Source of the DNA: Aphelenchoides besseyi
Taxonomy: Eukaryota > Nematoda > Chromadorea > Rhabditida > Aphelenchoididae
Direction: 5' to 3'
Assembly (NCBI GenBank): GCA_024699855.1
Contig: JAMPIQ010000001.1
Location: 15,810,001 to 15,874,000, forward strand
Length of the DNA stretch: 64,000 bases
In this document: piece after piece, positions 22,460-33,261 of the stretch
How positions within the stretch are numbered: the stretch's first letter is position 1
Layout of the letters: each line of letters opens with the position of its first letter
Program-made: the position numbers and the translations under genes
The notes under the pieces: generated by a model
Seen by the model: the letters and a program-made list of their open reading frames with translations, nothing else
Database searches by the model: none
Told to the model about the DNA's origin: nothing

Positions 22460-24111
22460 ATGTTTTGGAGCGACAAGAAGGGGAAGGCTCAGAAAAACAA
22501 CAAGTAAGCTTATTCAAGTTGCCAGTGAATTCTCGTTTCAGTGATGAAAAACCGAATGAAGCAAAAAGAACGGAAGACGTGAAGAAACCGAAACCATGGG
22601 AGGTACGAACATTGCCAGAGAACTCGATCATTTGCACCAACAACTTTAAGTACTTGGTCAAAAATCAGTTGGGGAAAGGTGGTTGTGGTACGGTGTACAA
22701 AGTTGAGCGAATGAGCGACAAGCAAGCGATGGTCGTTAAAGTGGAGTGGACAGACGGGAAGGAAACCACGAGACTTACGGCATGTTGATTTCAAGGTGTT
22801 CAATTAAATCTGTTTTAGCGTGAATACGAAGTCTACAAAGAAATCAGTGAACTCAAACAAGCAAATATGCCGGGAACGGAGAACTTGATGGGATGCTATG
22901 ATTTTGGTGGAGTGCCCGCAATCTGTGACTTTCTTTTTTTGCCACTCCTCGGTTCATCACTCGCGGATCTTCTCTCAAAAAATAGTCCGACTTATGAAAC
23001 AGCACTCATAATCACGTTTCAAACTCTTCGTGGTCTTCGCAACTTTCATTTTCTTGGTCGAATTCATCGTGACCTCAAACCCGCTAACTATGCCGTCGGA
23101 CGTGGAGTAGACGAGAACACGGTTTTCATTATTGACTTCGGTATGGCAGTTCGATTCTGCACGGATCCACACAGAATGCCGACCAGTTCGATGTACGCCT
23201 TCATCGGAACTCGAAACTATGCATCTCGGAACACACACAAAAAGAAACCTCAAACTCGTCGTGATGATCTCGAATCGTGGTTTTACGTTGTGAGTTCGCC
23301 ACGCTAATCAACTAGTGATTTCTGTATCTCAGACCTTTGAAATCTTCAAACGAAAGTTCCCGTGGGCTAAAGATGAAACTGATGCGATCATACAAATGAA
23401 AGACTACTTTATTAAACGTTGTCGTAAGTTGATTACTTTCTATGCTAATTAAAAGCGTTTTTCAGCTCGTGAAATTTACAGCAAAGTGCCGCCGTGTTTC
23501 GAGGACTTTGCACGAATGATCGACGAGATCGGGGACTATTCGAATCCCAACTACGACTTCTTCTTTTGCTCGTTAAAAGCAGAAGCCGAAAACTACAATT
23601 TGTCGTTGGATGCACCGTTGAAATGGGCGGAAAAGGTGAGTTGACATCAAAATCAAAGTCTAATGGTTTTCAGAATAAAAGGGTCACTCCACCACCGTTG
23701 CCACAAGTAAAGAAGCACTTATGCGGAGTCAAGCAACAAAAATCAAAGACTACTCAAAAGCGGACTTATGTCATCATTAAAAGTGAAAAGAAATCGGCGA
23801 CTGTTGATGAGGAGAAACGACGAAAGGTTTAAAGTTAACGTTTGCACCAAATCAGCGTTCCAATTCAGACGATTGATCCGTTCAATTCGCCACTTCCTGT
23901 CAACGAATCGACTCCGATCGAGGAGCCAAAGTCTAAGAAACTGAAGGACCAAGTAAATGTTGCCACTCCAACCTCGACGACTCCAACTCCAACGATTTCA
24001 ACTCCAAGTCCAACGATTCCACATTATCCTTCAATCACACAAGACAAAATGGATTCTGAAGATGACGACTATCAACCGAAAGCTTATGAATCGAAAAGAA
24101 GTGACCAATAA
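22460..24111 (+). CDS. CK1/TTBK-like protein kinase 1
   Basis: About seven exons, some 430 residues. Kinase core in order: glycine loop QLGKGGCGTVYKV, catalytic lysine in MVVKVEW, catalytic loop HRDLKPANYAVG, IIDFGMA, then the CK1-type substitution of the APE region, FIGTRNYASRNTHKK, and RRDDLESWFYV. All catalytic residues are present, so it should be active on Ser/Thr. The P-A-N and G-T-R-N-Y motifs place it in the casein kinase 1 superfamily, closest in style to the tau-tubulin-kinase-like group greatly expanded in nematodes and often sperm-expressed. The C-terminal 130 residues are low-complexity: PPLP, then TPTSTTPTPTISTPSPTIP, then DSEDDDYQP. The ATG starts MFWSDKKGKAQKNN before a GTAAGC donor. 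A second member lies at 30501-31894. Confidence 0.85.
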
Positions 24112-24239
24112 ACTGATTTGCTTTTGTTGATGAGTAGAAGAATTGAAATAGTGCATTTTCATATCGATTACTAAGCAGGTTGATAAAAAATAGTTTTGCG
24201 TGAAAAAGCAGTGGTTCTCGTTGGCCGTTGACGGCCACA

Positions 24240-24387
24240 AGAAGAGTGCGTTGTGCGTGCATACGCAACCACTGGGTCTCTCGCAACGCGGAATCGGTGT
24301 TTCTCTCGCTGCCTCAACCCCATGGCGACCCATCGGTTTTCCTGATGTCCGCAACGCATATATGTCGATGTCGAAGCATTAAAAGTT
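24240..24387 (+). promoter_or_regulatory. U2 snRNA promoter (copy 1)
   Basis: About 148 bp upstream of U2 are nearly identical to the region upstream of the second U2 gene (42433-42585). They include a CCCAT block at -59 (candidate PSE, shared with the SL RNA gene) and TATATG near -30 (24359-24364). Conservation stops near 24240, suggesting the functional promoter lies within this block. Confidence 0.6.
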
Positions 24388-24572
24388 ATCGCTTCTCGGC
24401 CCTTGGCTAAGATCAAAGTGTAGTAACTGTTCTTATCAGCTTAATCTCTGGTACGAGTACTATTGTACTCATCGAGATTAGTCAATTTTTGGGACCAGTT
24501 GGACTGAGGGGCTTGCTCCTCTTCCGACAAGGGTCGACCTGGATTTGCACTTACACCAGGAACGGCCCACAA
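24388..24572 (+). ncRNA. U2 spliceosomal snRNA (copy 1)
   Basis: About 185 nt, matching U2: 5' ATCGCTTCTCGGCC, GGCTAAGATCAAAGTG, the branch-point recognition GTAGTA, TGTTCTTATCAG, stem-loop II, Sm site AATTTTTGG at about 24484-24492, GGGGCTTGCTCC and the terminal CCAGGAACGG. It base-pairs with the intron branch site in the spliceosome. One change from human and C. elegans U2 is directly next to the recognition element: GTAGTAAC instead of GTAGTATC. A second, apparently identical gene lies inverted at 42248-42432. Confidence 0.95.
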
Positions 24573-24599
24573 CATAAACTGCAATAGAGTCTGATCGGT

Positions 24600-25560
24600 G
24601 GAAATACTTCGAGCACTTGTTGGTCAGTGACAACGAAATCGGTGCATTGAGAGTGTTTTGTCGAGTTGAGCTTTCGTTTCGCACTCAACAAATGATCCTC
24701 TACTTTGTCACAGACGCTAACTACCCAAACAAACTCCTGCTAATTCAACAGAAGGTCGAAAATGAACCTGAAAATCTATTGGCAGATGAGATTAGACGCA
24801 GCCCCGACTAACACCAAAATTGAACTATTACTACAACACATTGAATTGATTGTACGCTCCATTATCATAACTTCCTGACATTCACTCTCACAACTACCGA
24901 AATGCCGAGGATCCGAAGGGAATGGCCGGTGAACACAGCAGAAGGACCAGCCGGTCGAAACTCGCCTCCCGATGGTCTGATCAGCCCGACGTTATCAGTC
25001 TGCCCGTTACAATCCGGAGGTGTCCGCAAGGCTCCAAAACTTGTATCGGGCAAACCCGGAAAGAACGTTTTGGCAACTCACGCGCATGCAGTCACAGTTC
25101 TTTCAAATTAATTCGCGGGAAATCGTCTCTCACTTCACCGACGACTCCCTTCTGTCGCGTAAGCGAGAAAAGTGGAGCGGAATCCTTCAATGTTTCTTTT
25201 CTGACTGTCTTACCTGCCGTTCTAAATTTTTATTGTTGTTTGTAGACTCTTCATTTCATTGTTTTTTCCTTGGACCGAAAGACGTCCGATCGCCCTTCTC
25301 CTTTCTGTGTGTTTTTGTGCCCATCGACGCTTCAACGGTCCATTTTTGCCATCAGTTGTGCTTTTTGACGCCTATCCGAGTGGCGGCGTTCCCTTTCCGC
25401 TCTTCGATCCCATTTTTTGCCCGTTGATTACATCATTTTGTTAATCAAACTCGCCAAGTTTGGTCATTCTAATTTGTTTAACTAAATTTTCCGCCTTAAT
25501 TCTTAACCCGTTCTTTTATCAAAATCAATTTGCTAATTGTTGTTAAATTTTCGTATTTAT
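24600..25560. other. Intergenic, no supported gene
   Basis: Several overlapping open frames (24617-24811, 24902-25111, 25020-25427) lack splice signals, starts in context and family signatures. GC-richer than its surroundings between 24900 and 25400, so it may be the remnant of a mobile element. Confidence 0.35.
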
Positions 25561-25579
25561 CGTGTTGTTCGAGGTTTAT

Positions 25580-25675
25580 TAACACACCAGAAAGACTCGC
25601 GGCTTCGCCGCTCGCTTTCTTTACTTGTGTTTTGTGTGGGTTAAACTTGCGGCTTTGTCGCTTGCTTACTTGTAA
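25580..25675. repeat. Two GC-hairpin units ending in TTACTTG
   Basis: Two short hairpins, GCGGCTTCGCCGC (about 25600) and GCGGCTTTGTCGC-type (about 25652), each followed within 10-15 bp by TTACTTGT. A third similar structure, GCCCCCCC-GAA-GGGGGGGC then TATTTACTTGT, lies at 53376-53416 next to the Helitron/LINE complex. This looks like the 3' terminus of a recurring non-autonomous element. Confidence 0.45.
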
Positions 25676-25689
25676 ACAATAACAAAAAA

Positions 25690-26190
25690 TTCAACAATTA
25701 ACTGGTGAAATGCACTGAAATCAAGAATCAGAAACTTGACATTACATCGATCGTATCCCTGCGAATAGCTGTTTTGGATACATGTATTAAATACCGTTGT
25801 AACGCTCATTAGTTGAGTTTTCTAGAATGCTAATATGCACCTGTCAAAACACGACAAAAAAATGACAACAACTACCTCTCGATTCGCACTAAAAAACCGA
25901 AAAAATCCGTAATCTCACAGTATATTGATTCGAATATCTATCTTCGAGTTGCGTATTATATACTGTTGTAACGCTCATTAGATGAGCTTTCTGGATTGCT
26001 AACACACATCTGTCAATCGATGACAAAAAGTTTAACAATTGGCTGCCGAAGTCCACTTAAGCCCAAATTTTAAGGCCCGCATTATATCGATCGTATCTTT
26101 GTGAGTAGTCATCCTCAAACTATGTACCATATACCATTGTAACGCTTTTTAATTGCGCTTTCTAGAATGCTAATATACATATTAGTAAAA
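25690..26190. repeat. Degenerate tandem repeat, about 170-bp period, three units
   Basis: The marker TTGTAACGCT occurs at 25797, 25966 and 26137, giving periods of 169 and 171 bp. Each unit also has ATCGATCGTATC-type text upstream and TTTCTAGAATGCTAATA-type text downstream. Identity is moderate, so it is an old array. The period is close to one nucleosome, as in many satellites. Confidence 0.75.
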
Positions 26191-26772
26191 CATCTTAACA
26201 ACCAAAATATGTGGACCCGCATTTGGAGCAAAAATGAACAGAAAATTTCTACCAAAGTTAATAACTACATTGTAATTATTTTATATGCTGTCATATATTG
26301 CATGTCGATGAGCCCCGCTGATGCGCACAACGCTATGTTCTTTCAAGGCAATCGGCTCAAGTTTCGATATGGTTTGATCAGAAAAACCGATTTCAGTGTT
26401 AATTTCAAGTCAAAAATTTACTCAGTAAAAGTTCGTATCTTGCAAAACAAATGTCAAATACGTACTCTCCATACTCTAATCTATAAGTTGGAACACTTTG
26501 TTTTTGCTCAAAACCTCAAAAGCGTCACCCCATCACCATCACCATCACAATCACCATCACCATTGCCGATTATGTTAGGGGAAGTTTGAGGGTCAAAGAT
26601 AAATTCCCGTTCGTCTCAATCGTTGGGAACGTTTAATTAGTGATCGTGGGATCAGATCAAAAATCGTTATGTTTACTAGTCGTTTCATACGGATTGTGCC
26701 GCGACACTTTAGCCGATATGCATTGCAAGAAAAATCCTCGCTGCGCTCCCGGTCACCAATGAAGAACGATCG

Positions 26773-27262
26773 GTGCTCGATGATCGTTTTACTCAATCCG
26801 AACTTTGGCCTCGACTCCGCCGCTGTTCAAACACCGCCTCTGGAACCGATGGTCTTCGGAACGCGCCATGGATCAGAATGGACCCAAACTCAATTGTCTG
26901 CACGTCTATCTTCAACGCAGCACTCCGTCTTCAACACATCCCGGACACATGGAAGCACTCAACGACGGTTCTCATCCACAAGAAGGAAAAACGAACCGAC
27001 TTCTGCAACTGTCGGCCAATCGCCCTATCGGATACCCTCGGCAAGCTATACAGCTCAGTTTTTGCCGTACGGATCGGAAAATGGGCACACGAGAACAACG
27101 ACTGAAAGGATTCATGCTATATGCTGGATGTACGGAACACAACTTACTTTTCCAAAAGAGTGGCGCAACAAGCGAGGAATACGCGAAAGGAAGCAGCAAT
27201 CGCCTTCCTTGATTTGCAGAACGCGTTCGGATTAATCCCACACGGACGTTATCGCTGCCGCA
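26773..27262 (+). pseudogene. Non-LTR retrotransposon reverse-transcriptase fragment
   Basis: Frame pieces FNAALRLQHIPDTWKHSTTV, LIHKKEKRTDFCNCRPIALS, then a shift to another frame with KGFMLYAGCTEHN, then a third with AIAFLDLQNAFGLIPH. These are conserved blocks of a LINE reverse transcriptase (the W-K...I-x-K-K...RPIAL block, GF...G-C-x-E-H-N, and F-L-D-L-x-N-A-F). At least two frameshifts and missing catalytic YADD block show it is a dead fragment. Confidence 0.75.
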
Positions 27263-27496
27263 GTCCGATGGAACTGTTGCGTTTGGCTCGTTTGCAATTA
27301 GTCCAACGTACGAAAATGTAGTTTATTCTTTTTGGTAGGTTATAAACCAAACAAACAAATATCACGCTTACGGAGAAGCGATCAAACAAAATTAAAACAA
27401 CAAACCAAATCAAACAAACAATTAAGAAAACCAAAAGAAGAGCAAAAGCTAGAGGCCACCGGAAATGAATGAACGGCGAAAACAACTCAAAAGGAA

Positions 27497-27733
27497 TTGA
27501 TGTCTTTCGCCGGATGCACAAAGCACAACTTCACTATTCAGTCCGTGGTCCAAAACGCTCGAAGAAAGAAGGAACGGTTGCTTTTCTGGATGTTAAAACG
27601 CGTTTGGCTCAATTACCCAAAATGTGATCTGCTCGTCTCTCCGATGAACTCGACCGTACTCGCTCATCTCGCCATTGGACGCCGATACGCAATCCTGATA
27701 AAGAAGCTTATGGTCTCCGACACAATCCCATGA
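27497..27733 (+). pseudogene. Second copy of the same LINE reverse-transcriptase block, degraded
   Basis: FAGCTKHNFTIQSVVQNARR repeats the GCTEHN-type block of the fragment 350 bp upstream, followed by unrelated-looking sequence. A separate insertion or a tandem remnant of the same LINE family; non-functional. Confidence 0.55.
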
Positions 27734-27739
27734 TCCTGC

Positions 27740-28195
27740 GACATGTACGCGCAACACATTACCGGTGCACGACAATTCGGGAAACCTCAACAGCCGTAAT
27801 CTCTAGGTTTTTCACCGCTCGCCTCCGTTGTTCTTTACTCGTATCCTTCTCTCCGAAAACTGTTTACCTTCTATACTCTTTTGTTCTTTCACCTTTCTAA
27901 CGATCGGATCTAGCAATCCTCTATCTCTCTTCCGCTCTGCCCGATCATTCAAACGATTAATCCGTCAGTCAAATTGTTTTGTACTCTGTTCTTTCGATCT
28001 TCTGTAACTCTAACCCGATTATCCTTATCTGATCAAACTCAGAAGTGCCTTAAACTATTGTCTCCGGTATCTTTCAGCCTCCTCCAACTCGGTATTCTCT
28101 TCAAGCCACTCCGCGACTGATCCTCATCTACTTGTTTTCATTTCCCACACACCCGTCGCGTGTTGTGCGTTGGGCAGCATTCTCTTAATAAAACA
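27740..28195. other. Pyrimidine-rich intergenic DNA
   Basis: Strong C/T bias on the plus strand over about 350 bp (27830-28140) with no frame. Possibly the 3' part of the dead LINE. Confidence 0.3.
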
Positions 28196-28229
28196 CTGTT
28201 CTCATCAGCTTAATCTCTGGTACGAGTAC
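28196..28229 (+). pseudogene. U2 snRNA fragment
   Basis: Thirty-four bases match U2 internal sequence from CTGTTCTTATCAG to GGTACGAGTAC with one change (CTCATCAG). It ends exactly at the left end of the MITE. No promoter or Sm site, so it is a fragment. Confidence 0.8.
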
Positions 28230-28849
28230 AGAGTGGTGCAAAATGTATGGATGAGTCTTTTTGGCCAATATCTTTTTGCTGAACAAACTGTATACTTTTT
28301 TGCTCTTCGTACCTTTACAGCTAATGATGATGCAAAAATCTCAACAACCAAAATTTCTGAAGATATTCGCTTACGCTTCCATTTGGATTCGAACACGCAC
28401 CCAAACTTTTGATATTCGTATCCCTTCTCGATGAAGATACGAACGAACTAGGCTTTGTGTTGATGGAAAAACCCATGGTAATAAAAACAAAAGAATACGA
28501 GAACAGAACGAGCGGTCTGTCTAATGCCGATCGGCGAAGAGAAAGTTCGTATAAGGTGGCCATCTAATCACATTCGCTGATTTCATTTGAGTTGGTCGAG
28601 CAAAACATCGATTTTTGTTGTTAATTCTGATCGGTTTCATTAAATTTTCGACTTTTAGCAAGGAGTGAAATCCGAGCCCAAGAGGAGGAGTAAGCGAATA
28701 TTTTCAGAAATTTTGGTTGTTGACATCTTCACATAATTATCAGCTGTAAGGGTGCGAAGAGCAAGGAAATAGATAGTTTGTTTACAAAATAATCGTTCAT
28801 CAAAAAGATATTAGTAAAAAGACTCATACGTTCATTTTGCACCACCTTA
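28229..28849. mobile_element. MITE with about 45-bp terminal inverted repeats (Tc1/mariner-like)
   Basis: The left end GTGGTGCAAAATG...TGAGTCTTTTT and the right end AAAAAGACTCA...CATTTTGCACCAC form inverted repeats of about 45 bp at 85-90% identity, flanked by TA on both sides (28227-28228 and 28848-28849). No transposase frame of useful length is inside, so it is non-autonomous. It sits directly against the U2 fragment. Confidence 0.75.
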
Positions 28850-30310
28850 GTGCTTGGTATTCAATGATACTCTATGGTAATTGGAACAGAAATTTTAGTC
28901 TTTGGGCTCTTCATCGACCTCTGATTAGCAACTTAAGGGTACTCAAGACCTTAGAGTATAATACGAAATTTGCATTTGCAGAATTGAAACAGAGGTTTTT
29001 TGAAAAAAGAAGTTGAAGTCAAGGGATTGGAGTCCAGAACTTTGAGTTCTTTAGATTTGATCGGTCCAAACAAAGTTCTTTGTCTTCATTGAGATCCTAA
29101 CGGAGAATGGACACGGTCGTAGGAGTGATGCTGTTGAACGAAATTTTTCTGCGCTTTCTCATCGACCGGACGACGTGGCAAACGACGTCAGTTAGCGGTC
29201 TTGTTTGTTATCGCGTTATGATCCAACTATTGACTGTTCACATGCATCGAGAAATCGGACGCAATCAAGAGCTCTCGACTTGTTGAACGCAAACTGTCGC
29301 TAAATTTTTTATCAATTTTTCGAGATTCCAGAGATCGCCTGTGTATTCGAGCAGAAGCTCTTTAGTCTCTTCTTTGATTGGGGTTTGTGTTTCATTGGTT
29401 TCGTCATTTGTTTTTTAGTTCAGGATTCCTGTGCTTGAATAAACAAATGAATTTGCTCATCAATTGACATTCACAGCCATTTAGACGACAATCGATCCAC
29501 AGTTCGTGTTTTAGCCGGAAGATGCTTTCTGGCCCGAAGAGCTACGATTAGTTCGGATACGTGAATGTGATTGCTGCGGGACATTCAGATTGAAAATACG
29601 GGAGACCCAATTGAACGGCGTCAGCGTCGATCACTCCACCGAATTCGTCAAGCATCCCAGCCATTAACAATGCATACACTCCGCGACTCCCATCTTGTAA
29701 CCGTTTGTCACAAATTCATTTTTTCTCCAGTAAAAACATTGAAAGATAGACATTGATTCGAAAGTAGAATAGAGATCGATTTGCGAGTTCATACAAATTG
29801 TCAGTTAGGTGTTGAATGTCTTAGAACATTGAATGCAGCCTCAAGTGTTAATACAAGCTCGTCAAGTCAATCTTTACGTTGGTGCAATGATTCATTCAAC
29901 GAGATTGCAACTGCAAAGGAAGACAACTCTCAAGAAGCTTACAAGTTGCAAAAAAGTGAACGTCGAAAAGAAATTCACACAACTGTTGTCCACTGCTTCT
30001 CAATTGCCAGACAGGTAGCGCAAATATGCCACTTGTAAATACATTGGGAAGACAACTTCTAATAATTGATCAACAGTTTCAATAACACTAACCGACTCAT
30101 TCGGATTGCAACAACCTCACCAAAGTCTTTAAATGAGCAAAGTTACTCTATGCAATTCTGCCTATAACTTCTTGTCCTACTGAACAAACTGATTGTCAAA
30201 CAATCAATGAACTAAAGGTCGATTGCTTGTTGTTAACATCGACAACACAAAGAAGATTCCACATTTATATTGATCGAGCAGTCACTTCAATATGATTCTA
30301 AAAAAGTAGG
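28850..30310. other. Intergenic, no supported gene
   Basis: About 1.4 kb with only short frames. The frames around 29571-30038 lack splice signals and family motifs. Nothing else recognised. Confidence 0.3.
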
Positions 30311-30311
30311 G

Positions 30312-30437
30312 TCAAATGGAGATCAGAATTCGATGAAGAAGATCAATTCTTTTTGAATGGACTCTGGACCGGCAATTCAGAGAGCACTTTACGGTTGTGT
30401 TCAATTCACCTTCAATCGGTTCGTACATCAACATCAT
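30312..30437. repeat. Segment duplicated in inverse orientation next to U2 copy 2
   Basis: About 126 bp matches the reverse complement of 42612-42740 at about 95% identity (for example GGACTCTGGACCGGC and CACCTTCAATCGG in both). Here it lies just upstream of kinase 2; at 42.6 kb it lies just upstream of the second U2 promoter. Confidence 0.85.
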
Positions 30438-30500
30438 TGGAGCAATGAATTTGCATAAAAACTCAGACTACTACTGAACTCACCAATTAACTTCAATTTT

Positions 30501-31894
30501 ATGTCGTCGATTCAGAGCCAGTCGACCGCCGTGCGAATCGGAACTGCGGAACCGTTGATTGAATGCGCCGTTCACATAAACGAGTTGATCGACGGTCGTT
30601 TCATTGTGAAAAAAAGAATCAATGAGGGAGCTTTCGGCGCGATTTACGAAGTTGCACTTATTCAGGTAATCAAACGATTTTGTTTTCAAACTCATTGTTA
30701 GGACCAATCAACACATATGGCAATGAAATTGAGTTTGACGAAGAACGATGCAATGGATCAGTTGGCAAAGTTCGAAATTTCGTTGCTTCGAAAGCTATCA
30801 GCCGAAAGCTCTTGCTTTCCGGCCTTTCACGCTACCGGTATGGTTCGTGGTTATCGGTAAGTGAAGAGTTCAGTGTTTTTAGTAAATGATAGAAATGAAC
30901 ATCGAACAAACTCTTCAGTTATTCTTATTTAAGAACGTCTTTCCAGCTACGTAGTCATGGACTTGTTGGGACCTTCGTTGGCCGATTTGCAAATGTTGAT
31001 GCCCGGTGAACGTTTTTCGCTTAGCACAACAATTCGAGTTGGTCTTCAAATCATAGACGTAAGTCTGAATGTCAGACCGCTTTAACTGTTCCGTTTATAG
31101 GCTGTTGAAGTGATGCACAACGCTTTTTTTCTACATCGTGACATCAAGCCGGGAAACATGGCGGTCGGACATTCCAACGTTCGAAAAATTTACCTCTTCG
31201 ATTTCGGTCTCTCGCGATGTTACACGCAAAAAAAGGAATCCGGAGTTTTTGAGTTGCGTCCCGAACGTCCGAAAGCGCCGTTCCGTGGAACACATCACTA
31301 CTGTTCGTTGTTTCAGCATGAGAATCGTGATTCTGCTCGTCGTGACGATCTCTGGTTGGTTTTGTTCAAAATGTTTTCGAACCGAATTCTTGTCTAGGTC
31401 GGTCATGTACACGCTAATCGAGTTTACCGTGGGATTTTTGCCTTGGGATCACGAACGCGAGAAATCGAAGATTGCGGAGATGAAGAGAAACACGAAAATT
31501 GAAGTTCTGCTTCAGGGATGTCCGTTGATGTTTGCGGTTCTGTTGGACTACTTGACCACACTGGAATACAACTCTCGACCTTCATACGACTACTTTCGTC
31601 AAGCATTTCGAATCTTGTGTTCAGCCCGTCAATTTGATGACTCGGATCTCTACGATTGGGAGAAAAATCAAACCGATGCGGCGGTACGTTTTAAAGTTTT
31701 TGGTTGTTTCGAATCATACTGAAACTTGAACAATGATTCTCGATGAGATCAGCAGGACTCTAACGATCTTTTCTGATATGCTCTTTCAGACTCCGCATCG
31801 TCAACGATCGATTTCCGAGAAGGCGGTTTACGATCGGGCATCGCAAACGTCCGAGATCACTGAGTTGTCGTCGGACGATGAAGAGGAAGGTTGA
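30501..31894 (+). CDS. CK1/TTBK-like protein kinase 2
   Basis: About six exons, roughly 400 residues. Motifs in order: IDGRFIVKKRINEGAFGAIY (glycine loop), catalytic lysine in MAMKLSL, YVVMDLLGPSLADL, catalytic loop HRDIKPGNMAVG, LFDFGLSR, FRGTHHYCSLFQHENRDSAR (CK1-type activation segment) and RRDDLWSVMYTLIEF followed by PW. These match tau-tubulin kinase-like members of the CK1 family; the HRDIKPGN and G-T-x-x-Y...R-R-D-D-L-W motifs are typical. All catalytic residues are present. The exon RDDLW/SVMY joins across a short intron at about 31353-31397. A short acidic tail (LSSDDEEEG) ends the protein. The NPC2-like gene starts 121 bp after the stop, preceded by its own CTTTCAG acceptor, compatible with an operon. 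Confidence 0.88.
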
Positions 31895-32015
31895 AATAAA
31901 CATTTGTGTGTCGATTGAATCAAAGACCACCAGAGGCCTATAAACACGAATAGAAAATAAACAGAGTGGTCCGTCTAGTTTTGACGGTCTTCGGCTTTCA
32001 GTTCGTATTTTCGGG

Positions 32016-32670
32016 ATGTTGCGCTACGGTTTCGTATTTTCGACGCTTTTGATTTGCGCCGTCTGCGCGGACGATGTTTATGTTCCGGTCAGTTTTAAGC
32101 CTTGCAGTGAGTTTAAAAGCCAACACCAAAGTCCGAACTGGCAATTTAGAGTCGATCTTCGAAGTGGTGTCGGTCGAGTCGACGTCTTGTCCGTTGGACG
32201 CCGAGAATCGTTGTATTTTCACGCACGGCGATCAACCACGCATTCGCATTGGCTTCAAACCAAGTGGGTGAAATAGCAGAAAAGCACGAGCCACGCCGTT
32301 GCAGATCGGGATGTGGAAAAACTGAAAACGCAGGTTCGCGCACGAATCGAAGGAACGTTCGTTTCTTTCCATTTGGACAACGAAGACGCGTGCAACGGTC
32401 AGAACGTGACTTGTCCCCTCAAAGCCAACCAACTGGTCTACTACAGTCAACAGGTCAACATCGTGCGCGACTATCCGGCGGTTCGTATTTTTTCTTGGCC
32501 CAAAAGATCGAAACGGATTTCAGGTGGAAGTGATGGTCAATTGGATTTTGAACGATCCGGCAACCTTCGACGACAAAAAAGAACCTTATTACGACGAAGA
32601 CGGAGAGCGTGTTAAGAACGATTTGTGCGTGGTCTTCTTGGCGAAAGTGAACGAAAAAACTGAATCCTAA
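32016..32670 (+). CDS. NPC2-like lipid-binding protein (ML domain)
   Basis: Four exons, about 160 residues. A signal peptide (MLRYGFVFSTLLICAVCADD) leads into an ML domain: YVPVSFKPC, KSIFEVVSVESTSCP, CIFTHGDQPRIRIGFKP, KLKTQVRARIEG, DACNGQNVTCPLKANQLVYY, then VNIVRDYPAVEVMVNWIL, and a final CVVFLAKV. The six conserved cysteines of NPC2 are all present in the right places, and CPLKANQ matches the family's CPLKxGQ. NPC2 is a soluble lysosomal sterol carrier that hands cholesterol to NPC1; nematodes cannot make sterols, so uptake and handling matter to them. It directly follows kinase 2 on the same strand. Confidence 0.9.
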
Positions 32671-33261
32671 ATCGCTGTAATTTGTGAAATAAAAACTTTT
32701 TTACTGGCATCCGATGGAGATCCCGATCTCAGAAGCGTTTTGCATTTGCGTGGACGCAATTTGCGCACCCCGAAACGCCAATTCTCACGAGCGCGACGCC
32801 GAGAACGACGATCGTTTTCGCAGCGTGAGCTCCACAGACGATCTTTTTGCTTGGTAAAAAGCGCCCATTAGTCTTCTTTTTTTGGGCTCAACAGTTTCGC
32901 ATTCCGACGGTCCTCGTGGGCCGTCGAGTCGGGAGTCTTTTTCGCCGCAACGGTCGGAAACTCATCGCGTGGCCAATCGCGTCTACTCATCTCTTTTTCT
33001 TCGTCCTAATCCGACGGTCATTTCGAGGGCTCGGAAAATCGACGGCGCTCATTAAACGCATCGTGATTTTTTAATTGAACGGAAACCACATCGCGTGTCC
33101 TTCGGGAAATTCCAAAAGAAGATAATCAGCAGACGATTCAGAGAAAAAACGTTTTTCCGTTTTTTTTACAACGAAAACGAACTCGTTTCGACGCGCCTTC
33201 GGGATTTTCGTTTGAGCGTAAAAAATGTTTCAGAAGCGAAATGAAAATCCGATGAGTCGAA
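32671..33261. other. Intergenic upstream of DENND5
   Basis: Carries the NPC2 poly(A) signal (AATAAA at about 32689). The right end has a TTTCAG acceptor at about 33229-33234, probably the trans-splice site of DENND5, followed by two short upstream reading frames (MKIR-stop and MSRNG-stop). Open frames in between lack support. Confidence 0.45.

Noticed and set aside
24035..24416. Minus-strand frames opposite the U2 promoter
   Set aside because: The same frame appears opposite the second U2 copy only because the non-coding DNA is duplicated; no coding signature.
25580..26190. CRISPR-like array
   Set aside because: Units are about 170 bp, degenerate and continuous, without constant short repeats and variable spacers; the genome is eukaryotic.
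26526..26570. CATCAC-type simple repeat as a His-rich coding stretch
   Set aside because: A short microsatellite (about 45 bp) in repeat-rich DNA; no gene context.
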